43,100 bases of DNA, from assembly GCA_946546175.1 (NCBI GenBank), contig CAMNNY010000117.1, positions 1 through 43,100 on the forward strand, read 5' to 3'. Shown here piece by piece: positions 37,346 through 43,100 of the stretch. The translations under genes and the position numbers were made by a program. The notes under the pieces were generated by a model, which saw only the letters and a list, made by a program, of their open reading frames with translations, had not been told where the DNA came from and did not search any database. Source of the stretch: an uncultured Bacteroidales bacterium (GTDB lineage Bacteria > Bacteroidota > Bacteroidia > Bacteroidales > UBA932). Within the stretch, counting starts at the first letter, position 1. Every line of letters starts with the position of its first letter.

Positions 37346-40038
37346 TGAAACGCATCATCCTGATTCTTGCCGCGCTTCTGGCGGGCTCTATCGCGAGTTT
37401 TTCGCAGGATTATGAGCCCAAGGCAGACGACAGGGCAGTCGTCACTATAGGAAATGCCCGTTTTACGGTACTTACCAGCAGGCTTATACGTATGGAGTGG
37501 GCCGAGGACGGAGTATTTGAAGACAGAGCCACCCTCGGCGTAGTCAACCGCCTCCTCCCAGTACCTGAGTTCAAGGCAAATAAGAACTCGAAACGTCTTG
37601 TTATCCGTACCTCCGATCTTACACTTACCTACAAAAACACCGGCAAGTTCAGCTCAGACAATCTCATCGTTGAGTTCAAGCTGAACGGCAGGAAGACCAG
37701 ATGGGCCTTCGGAATGTCCGACGAAGACAACCTTCTGGGCACATGCCGCACGCTCGATCTTTGCGACGGAGAGACCACAATGGATCCCTTCGACAAGGGT
37801 GTCGCTTCGCGCGCAGGCTGGGCGGTGCTTGATGAGAGCGGGCGCCACGTGTTCGTACCCACCGGCACCGACTGGGGTGACTGGGCCGAACCCCGCAAGG
37901 AGGGTGTAGACAGGCAGGATCTGTATATCTTCGCCTATGGCCACGACTACAAGGCAGCCGTTTCGGATTTCAGTAAAATAGCTGGGAAGACCCCTATGCC
38001 TCCCAAGTATGCCTTCGGATACTGGTGGTGCCGCTACTGGGAATACTCCGACTACGAAGTGCGCGACCTTATGCACCACTTCCGTGATTTCAGTATTCCC
38101 ATCGACGTGTTCATAATCGACATGGACTGGCACGAGACCTGGAAAGACCCGAAATTCGCCGGTTACAAGGACCAGTCGGGGCAGGATCTCGGATGGACAG
38201 GCTACACCTGGAAGGAAGACTTCTTTCCCAAACCGGAGAATCTCCTGAAAGACCTTCACAACCTTGGTGTCAAGACTTCGCTCAACATCCATCCTGCATC
38301 GGGCATCCAGCCATTCGAGGAGCCTTACGAGAGGATGCGGAAGGACTATCTTTCACGCGCCACAGTCTACGACGGCCCCAAGGACTTCATCCGCGAAGAC
38401 GGCTCCGACGCCTTCATACCATGGTGCATCGACCAGCGCGAATGGGCCGACGCATACTTCAATTCGGTTATGCATCCTATGGAGAAGATGGGGGTGGACT
38501 TCTGGTGGCTGGACTGGCAGCAGAAACGCCTCAACAAGGAGTTTATCCCCGGCATCAACCAGACTTTCTGGATCAACTACGTCTTCTTCAAGGATATGGA
38601 GAAGCGCGCTAAAACCGAAGGCAAGTATGCAGTCAGGCCCATGATCTACCACCGCTGGGGAGGAATCGGCAGCCACCGCTACCAGGTCGGTTTCTCCGGC
38701 GACACATACGCCACCTGGAAGGTACTCGGTTATCTGCCATGGTTTACCTCTACTGCCGCCAACGTGGGCTACGGCTACTGGGGGCACGACATAGGCGGCC
38801 ACATGCAGCCGCGCGGCGTGAAGTACACCAACCCGGAACTCTATACCCGCTGGATGCAGAGCGGAGTATTCACCCCCATCTACAAAAGCCACTCAACCAA
38901 GGACATGAGCATGGAGAAGCGCTTCTGGGTATTCCCCGACCACTTCGACGCCATGCGCGAAGCCATACGCCTCCGCTATACCCTCAGTCCGTATATCTAC
39001 ACCGCGGCCCGCGAGTGCTACGACACGGGCATTTCCCTCTGCAGGCCAATGTACTACGACTATCCCGAAGCGGAAGAAGCCTACTCGTTCAGGCAGCAGT
39101 TCATGTTCGGCGACGACATAATCGCGACCACCGTTTGCGAGCCCGTCGACAGCGCGACGGGCCTTGCTGGAAGGCAGATGTGGATGCCTGCAGGGAGCGA
39201 CTGGTACGACGTCTCGACCGGAACCACCTACAAAGGAGGCCGGACATACGACCTTCACTACACCATCTTCGAGAATCCATATTTCGTCAGGGCCGGAGCC
39301 ATCATACCGATGGCCATGCCCGACATCAAGTCGCTTCAGGAGCAGACCGACTCATACATCATTTTCGTCGCCCCCGGCGACGGGCAATCTGAAACCCGTC
39401 TCTACGAAGATGACGGCTCCACTCAGGCCTACCGCGAAGAATACGCTTTCACCCGCATCGAAAAGATATCCGATGCCACCGGACTCATCCTCACCGTCTA
39501 TCCCCGTGAAGGCAGCTACCGCGGCTCCAAGTCCACCCGCACGGTAAGGATTGTGCTCGACGGGGGTCTTCCGGCACAAAGCGTCTATGTCAACAGTCAC
39601 GCAATTCCCTACACACGCTTCCCCGAACAGTACCCGGACAAGTCAGTCTGGACTTACGACGGCGCCGCCCTCCAGACCATAATCAATCTCGTGCCTTCAG
39701 CAGCGGCAGAGCAGACTGAAGTCGTGGTCACCTATCCCGGAACAAACAAAGCCGACAGAGCTCTCGCTGACGGCAAGAAGGGTCTTCTTCGCAGGATTAC
39801 ATCCCTCAGCGAGGAGAGCAAGTATATGCACGCCGTCTACATCAACGACTGGAAGCAGATGCCCCTCGGATTCATCCGCGCAGCCGGCACCGGAAGCCAC
39901 ATCACCGAAGATCCCAACAATGCGGCGCAGTATCTCAGGGAACTGGATGTCATGGCCGCCTACGAGCCTTACGACATTCCGAGAGTGCCCGAAACATTCC
40001 GCACCAAACTCGCAGCATGGCTGGGAATCAACAGATAA
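37345..40038 (+). CDS. Glycoside hydrolase family 31 alpha-glycosidase
   Basis: An 897-residue enzyme with a signal peptide cut near FSQ (residue 21), probably periplasmic. The N-terminal beta-sandwich (25-210) leads into the barrel at PPKYAFGYWW (219-228). The nucleophile is predicted as D390 in WWLDWQQK, the acid/base as D453 in FSGDT, and HDIGGH is at 481-486. The nucleophile strand differs from the W-x-D-M-N-E of classical alpha-glucosidases, as in some divergent subgroups that include alpha-galactosidases, alpha-N-acetylgalactosaminidases and sulfoquinovosidases. Proximal and distal beta domains follow, with about 95 extra residues after position 800. It removes alpha-linked terminal sugars; which one is open. 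Last gene of the plus-arm operon. Confidence 0.94.
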   Translation: MKRIILILAALLAGSIASFSQDYEPKADDRAVVTIGNARFTVLTSRLIRMEWAEDGVFEDRATLGVVNRLLPVPEFKANKNSKRLVIRTSDLTLTYKNTGKFSSDNLIVEFKLNGRKTRWAFGMSDEDNLLGTCRTLDLCDGETTMDPFDKGVASRAGWAVLDESGRHVFVPTGTDWGDWAEPRKEGVDRQDLYIFAYGHDYKAAVSDFSKIAGKTPMPPKYAFGYWWCRYWEYSDYEVRDLMHHFRDFSIPIDVFIIDMDWHETWKDPKFAGYKDQSGQDLGWTGYTWKEDFFPKPENLLKDLHNLGVKTSLNIHPASGIQPFEEPYERMRKDYLSRATVYDGPKDFIREDGSDAFIPWCIDQREWADAYFNSVMHPMEKMGVDFWWLDWQQKRLNKEFIPGINQTFWINYVFFKDMEKRAKTEGKYAVRPMIYHRWGGIGSHRYQVGFSGDTYATWKVLGYLPWFTSTAANVGYGYWGHDIGGHMQPRGVKYTNPELYTRWMQSGVFTPIYKSHSTKDMSMEKRFWVFPDHFDAMREAIRLRYTLSPYIYTAARECYDTGISLCRPMYYDYPEAEEAYSFRQQFMFGDDIIATTVCEPVDSATGLAGRQMWMPAGSDWYDVSTGTTYKGGRTYDLHYTIFENPYFVRAGAIIPMAMPDIKSLQEQTDSYIIFVAPGDGQSETRLYEDDGSTQAYREEYAFTRIEKISDATGLILTVYPREGSYRGSKSTRTVRIVLDGGLPAQSVYVNSHAIPYTRFPEQYPDKSVWTYDGAALQTIINLVPSAAAEQTEVVVTYPGTNKADRALADGKKGLLRRITSLSEESKYMHAVYINDWKQMPLGFIRAAGTGSHITEDPNNAAQYLRELDVMAAYEPYDIPRVPETFRTKLAAWLGINR

Positions 40039-40043
40039 TTGAG

Positions 40044-40051
40044 TATCTTTG
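40044..40051 (+). promoter_or_regulatory. Bacteroidota -7 promoter box for the CBM9-like gene
   Basis: TATCTTTG lies six bases after the GH31 stop and five bases before an ATG at 40057. Initiation would fall at or by the ATG, so the message would be leaderless or nearly so. It separates the CBM9-glycosyltransferase pair from the glycan operon and argues against the TTG at 40039 as start. Confidence 0.5.
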
Positions 40052-40056
40052 AGCTT

Positions 40057-40701
40057 ATGATCCGAAAAGTGTACATCCCCGAGGGGTTCGCCCCCTGTGA
40101 CATTCCGGAGCTGTTCCGCGAAGAAGGCCTCACATACGAGACAATCGACACCGTCAACTGGCCAGGGAAGTATCCCTACAAGCCGTTGGTCGAATTCGCT
40201 CTTGCCCACACCGGAGACAAACTCCTCATCCACTACCGCGTGGTCGAGCAGACTTCGCGTGCAGCGGCGGGGGAGGACCTCGGCCGTGTGTGGGAAGACT
40301 CCTGCGTGGAGTTCTTCTGCAGCTCCGACCCGTCCGACGGCCGGTACTACAACCTCGAGTGCAACTGCATCGGCAAGGTCCTGCTCGCCTGCGGCCCCGA
40401 CCGCCACAACCGTACAAAAGCCCCGAAGGAAGCGCTGGAGGGCATCCGACGCTGGTCTTCGCTCGGCAGCGAGCCTTTTGCTGAAAGGGCCTGCGGCCCT
40501 TGGGAGGTCTGCCTTATCGTCCCCGCCCGGGCGTTCTTCAATCACCGGCTTACCGGATTCGACTCGATCGAAATAAGAGGCAATTTCTACAAGTGCGGTG
40601 ATCTGCTCAGCACTCCCCATTTCCTGAGCTACGCTCCCATCGACACCCCCGAACCGGATTTCCACCGCCCGGAGTTCTTCATCCCCATCGCTTTCGAATG
40701 A
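40057..40701 (+). CDS. CBM9-like carbohydrate-binding protein
   Basis: I choose the ATG at 40057 (214 residues) because a promoter box lies between it and the in-frame TTG at 40039. The protein resembles the CBM9-like family: VWEDSCVEFFC, then YYNLECNCIGKVLLACGPDRHNR and, near the end, EIRGNFYKCGD, with several Trp and Asp residues typical of that sandwich. No signal peptide is visible, so it is probably cytoplasmic, unlike the neighbouring enzymes. Its function is unknown; related proteins are scattered through Bacteroidota genomes as stand-alone genes. It overlaps the glycosyltransferase gene by four bases (ATGA), so the two are probably co-expressed. Confidence 0.82.
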   Translation: MIRKVYIPEGFAPCDIPELFREEGLTYETIDTVNWPGKYPYKPLVEFALAHTGDKLLIHYRVVEQTSRAAAGEDLGRVWEDSCVEFFCSSDPSDGRYYNLECNCIGKVLLACGPDRHNRTKAPKEALEGIRRWSSLGSEPFAERACGPWEVCLIVPARAFFNHRLTGFDSIEIRGNFYKCGDLLSTPHFLSYAPIDTPEPDFHRPEFFIPIAFE

Positions 40702-41639
40702 AATACTCAGTAATCATACCTGTCTACAACAGACCGGACGAGATCAGCGAACTTCTCGCGAGTCTTGCCCGTCAGACATACACCGATTTCGAGGTAATCG
40801 TGGTCGAAGACGGATCTTCCGTCAAGAGCGAAGACGTTGTGAGACAGTATGAACCAAACTTCAAGATCAAGTATTTCTTCAAGCAAAATGAAGGCCCAGC
40901 CCTAGCCCGCAACCACGGGGCCATTCACTCTGAAGGCGACTATCTTCTGATACTCGACTCCGATACCGTGCTCCCCAAGGGCTGGTTCGAAGCCGTGGAT
41001 GAAGCCGTAGTGCGCGATCTTCCCGACGCCTTCGGCGGTCCCGACCGCGCAAGCGAGGATTTCAGCCCTATCCAGAAGGCCATCAGCTACTCGATGACTT
41101 CTTTTTTCACCACGGGGGGAATACGCGGAGGCAAGCGCAAGATCACACGTTTCTACCCGCGTTCTTTCAACATGGGAGTGCGCAAGGCCGTTTTTGCCGC
41201 CATGGGCGGATTTGCCCCCATGCGTTTTGGCGAAGATGTCGATCTCAGCATGAGGATAGTCGAAGCCGGCTACAAGACCCAGCTGATCCCCGGGATGTGG
41301 CTTTACCACAAGCGCCGCACAGATTTCCGCAAATTTTTCCGCCAGGTCATGAACTCCGGCAAGGCGCGCATTGCTCTTACCAGGCGCCATCCCGGTTCGT
41401 TGAAACTTGTCCACCTCCTGCCCCTCGGCTTTGTGTTCGCCTCGCTCATCCTGCCCTTTGACCTCATCTATGCCCTCCTCGTGTTCGTGGACTCCACAAA
41501 ACAGAACAAGAGCCCGAAAATCGGGCTCCTGAGCGTCGCTGCCGCTTATGTGCAGCTATGGGGTTACGGTCTTGGCTTTGTCGCCGGACTCTTCTCCAAA
41601 GAGCAGTCCAATATCGACAACGACCGGTTCTACCGTTAG
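40698..41639 (+). CDS. Membrane-anchored family 2 glycosyltransferase
   Basis: A 313-residue GT-A fold inverting transferase. The nucleotide-binding start [14 protein letters not shown] is followed by VVEDGS (35-40) and the metal-binding D-x-D, DSD at 87-89. A GED acceptor-side motif lies at 178-180. Two hydrophobic segments (about 237-264 and 276-299) near the C-terminus should anchor it in the inner membrane with the catalytic domain in the cytoplasm. The donor and acceptor are unknown; a surface polysaccharide, lipid or protein glycan is possible. Its stop overlaps the rho stop on the other strand by four bases. Confidence 0.93.
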   Translation: MKYSVIIPVYNRPDEISELLASLARQTYTDFEVIVVEDGSSVKSEDVVRQYEPNFKIKYFFKQNEGPALARNHGAIHSEGDYLLILDSDTVLPKGWFEAVDEAVVRDLPDAFGGPDRASEDFSPIQKAISYSMTSFFTTGGIRGGKRKITRFYPRSFNMGVRKAVFAAMGGFAPMRFGEDVDLSMRIVEAGYKTQLIPGMWLYHKRRTDFRKFFRQVMNSGKARIALTRRHPGSLKLVHLLPLGFVFASLILPFDLIYALLVFVDSTKQNKSPKIGLLSVAAAYVQLWGYGLGFVAGLFSKEQSNIDNDRFYR

Positions 41640-43100
41640 AAAGAATCGTAGTACTTGGCCTCGCGCGGGCTCACCTTATTCATATTGTCGAGCAGATCCT
41701 GGTTGGTCTTGTACTCGTCCATGAGCTGAAGCATGAAGTTCATCGCTTCGGTAGGATTCATGTCGGCGAGGAGCTTGCGCAGGATCCATATCCTCTGACC
41801 GTTGTACTTCTCATACAGGAGGTCGTCACGACGTGTACCCGAGAGCACAACGTTGACAGCAGGGAAGATACGCCTGTTGGCGAGGGTCCTGTCGAGCTGG
41901 ATCTCGGAGTTGCCGGTACCCTTGAACTCCTCGAAGATGACATCGTCCATCTTGGAGCCTGTCTCTGTAAGAGCAGTAGCAAGAATGGTGAGCGAACCGC
42001 CGCCCTCTACATTTCGGGCAGCACCGAAGAAACGCTTCGGCTTCTGGAGGGCGTTGGCGTCGACACCACCGGTAAGCACCTTGCCTGATGCAGGCTGCAC
42101 GGTGTTGTAAGCGCGCGCAAGACGTGTGATTGAATCAAGGAGAATAACGACGTCGTGTCCGCACTCGACAAGCCTGCGGGCCTTCTCGAGAACCATGTTG
42201 GCCACCTTCACGTGGTGATCGGCCGGCTCATCGAAGGTGGAGGCCACAACCTCTGCCTTGACGCTGCGCTGCATGTCGGTAACCTCTTCAGGGCGCTCGT
42301 CGATAAGAAGCACGATTTCGTAGACCTCGGGATGGTTGTCCGCAATGGCATTGGCGATGCTCTTAAGGAGCATGGTCTTACCTGTCTTAGGCTGCGCGAC
42401 GATAAGGCCTCGCTGACCCTTGCCGATAGGAGAGAACATGTCTACGATGCGGCAGGAAGGATCCGAGCCGTGTCCATGGCCAAGGAGGTTGAATTTCTCG
42501 TCCGGGAAAAGGGGAGTGAGGAAGTCGAAAGGAACGCGGTCGCGGATAAACTCGGGAGTGCGTCCGTTGATGTATTTGACCTTGACGAGAGGGAAGTATT
42601 TGTCTCCCTCGCGAGGAGGCCTGATCTCGCCCGTGACGGTGTCGCCGTTCTTGAGTGCGTTCTGCTTGATCTGCTGCTGGGAGATATAGATATCGTCGGG
42701 GCTGTTGAGATAGTTGTAGTCCGAACTGCGCAGGAAGCCATAGCCGTCGGGCATGATCTCAAGAACGCCGGTAGCCTCTACCGTGCCCTCATACTCGGGG
42801 ACCTTCGGCTTCTGGGGCTGCTGGTTTTGATTCTGGTTCTGGGGCTTGGGCTGGCCTGCATTCTGGGCAGCAGCGCCTTCCTTCTTGCGCTCGAGCCTCT
42901 CCTGGGCTTTTGCAAGGATTGCGGCCTTTTTCTGCTCGGGAGTGGGTTCTGCCGAAGGCTTTGACGCAGCTGCAGACTCCGTCTGAGGCTTTTCTGCGGT
43001 AGCTTCTGACTCTTTCTGGGCCTTAGGCTTACGGCCGCGTTTCTTGGCCGCGGGCTTGGCGGCTTCGGCGGCAGGTTCATTGTCTTTTTCAGGCTCCTCA
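41636..43100 (-). CDS. rho: Transcription termination factor Rho (5' end beyond the window)
   Basis: Rho is the hexameric RNA helicase that ends transcription. The frame is open from its TAA at 41636 to the window edge, so the true start lies past 43100 and the ATG at 42752-42754 is internal. About 115 residues of Rho-type N-terminal extension are visible, rich in Lys, Ala, Glu, Pro, Gln and Asn, with an AT-hook-like KKRGRKPK and a QNQNQNQQ run. The RNA-binding OSB domain follows ([20 protein letters not shown]), then the ATPase: Walker A QPKTGKT, Walker B VVILLDS, and the Q/R-loop region with TGGVDANAL. Such extensions are common in Bacteroidota Rho. Housekeeping gene at the right border, convergent with the glycosyltransferase. 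Confidence 0.97.
   Translation of the reverse strand, partial: EEPEKDNEPAAEAAKPAAKKRGRKPKAQKESEATAEKPQTESAAASKPSAEPTPEQKKAAILAKAQERLERKKEGAAAQNAGQPKPQNQNQNQQPQKPKVPEYEGTVEATGVLEIMPDGYGFLRSSDYNYLNSPDDIYISQQQIKQNALKNGDTVTGEIRPPREGDKYFPLVKVKYINGRTPEFIRDRVPFDFLTPLFPDEKFNLLGHGHGSDPSCRIVDMFSPIGKGQRGLIVAQPKTGKTMLLKSIANAIADNHPEVYEIVLLIDERPEEVTDMQRSVKAEVVASTFDEPADHHVKVANMVLEKARRLVECGHDVVILLDSITRLARAYNTVQPASGKVLTGGVDANALQKPKRFFGAARNVEGGGSLTILATALTETGSKMDDVIFEEFKGTGNSEIQLDRTLANRRIFPAVNVVLSGTRRDDLLYEKYNGQRIWILRKLLADMNPTEAMNFMLQLMDEYKTNQDLLDNMNKVSPREAKYYDSF

Larger units (their letters stand above)
7110..40038. other. Polysaccharide utilisation locus core (two divergent arms)
   Basis: The span holds two SusC/SusD pairs, a surface lipoprotein, a hybrid two-component regulator and seven predicted glycan-degrading proteins, in two arms diverging from 28415-28641. 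The minus arm has eight genes with gaps from 0 to 72 bases or short overlaps; the plus arm has five genes with gaps of at most 12 bases. The three-gene operon at 1627-7120 converges on the minus arm and probably belongs to the same system. No mobile-element gene is visible at either edge. Confidence 0.9.

Noticed and set aside
40039-40056. TTG at 40039 as start of the CBM9-like gene
   Set aside because: A promoter box lies downstream of it, and an ATG at 40057 is correctly placed. The extra six residues add nothing recognisable.
39697-40665. A 322-codon minus-strand frame across the GH31 end and the CBM9-like gene
   Set aside because: It spans two plus-strand genes with recognisable families and their promoter box, and has no motif.
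42752-42754. ATG at 42754 as the start of rho
   Set aside because: The frame stays open upstream to the window edge and encodes the rest of the RNA-binding domain and the usual charged extension.
1-43100. Evidence of a mobile island between mnmE and rho
   Set aside because: I found no integrase, transposase, tRNA-associated direct repeat or clear base-composition break, so recent transfer cannot be supported from the sequence alone.

Overview
The window comes from a member of the Bacteroidota, most likely order Bacteroidales. It carries SusC/SusD outer-membrane pairs, a hybrid two-component regulator, many Sec or lipoprotein exoenzymes, promoter boxes of the Bacteroidota type TAnnTTTG, and a Rho factor with the long low-complexity N-terminal extension seen in this phylum. 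I cannot name the genus. I see no tRNA, rRNA, CRISPR array, insertion sequence or phage gene.

Layout. (1) 1-1597, minus strand: mnmE (tRNA modification GTPase), a possible 33-codon ORF directly behind it, and a hairpin terminator. (2) 1627-7120, plus strand: three genes overlapping by 4 bases, two secreted helical-toroid proteins of unknown family around a GH2 enzyme. (3) 28414 down to 7110, minus strand: one apparent operon of eight genes: surface lipoprotein, SusC1, SusD1, SusC2, SusD2, hybrid two-component regulator, a GH3-GH127 fusion, and a GH123-like/DUF4091 enzyme. (4) 28415-28641: AT-rich divergent promoter region. (5) 28642-40038, plus strand: a GH28/clan GH-N-like beta-helix protein, a second GH123-like enzyme with two Ig-like domains, GH20, GH3 with PA14, and GH31. 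(6) 40057-41639, plus strand: a CBM9-like protein and a family 2 glycosyltransferase, with their own promoter box. (7) 41636-43100, minus strand: rho, whose start lies beyond the window.

The core (7110-40038, probably with 1627-7120) is a large polysaccharide utilisation locus. My model, inferred from signal peptides and family knowledge, is as follows. Surface lipoproteins and SusD proteins capture a branched glycan, and surface enzymes make first cuts. The two SusC porins import oligosaccharides, and periplasmic exo-enzymes (GH2, GH3, GH20, GH31, GH127, GH123-like) strip them to monosaccharides. The membrane sensor binds an oligosaccharide and turns the locus on. The enzyme set predicts beta-L-arabinofuranose, beta-hexosamine and alpha-linked residues. 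It does not match one well-known substrate, so the target glycan is open.

The most unusual items are the GH3-GH127 fusion, the two unassigned toroid proteins, a SusC lacking its usual N-terminal domain, a first-gene surface lipoprotein whose C-terminus resembles a phosphodiester glycosidase fold, the regulator buried inside its operon, and near-leaderless promoter/start arrangements.
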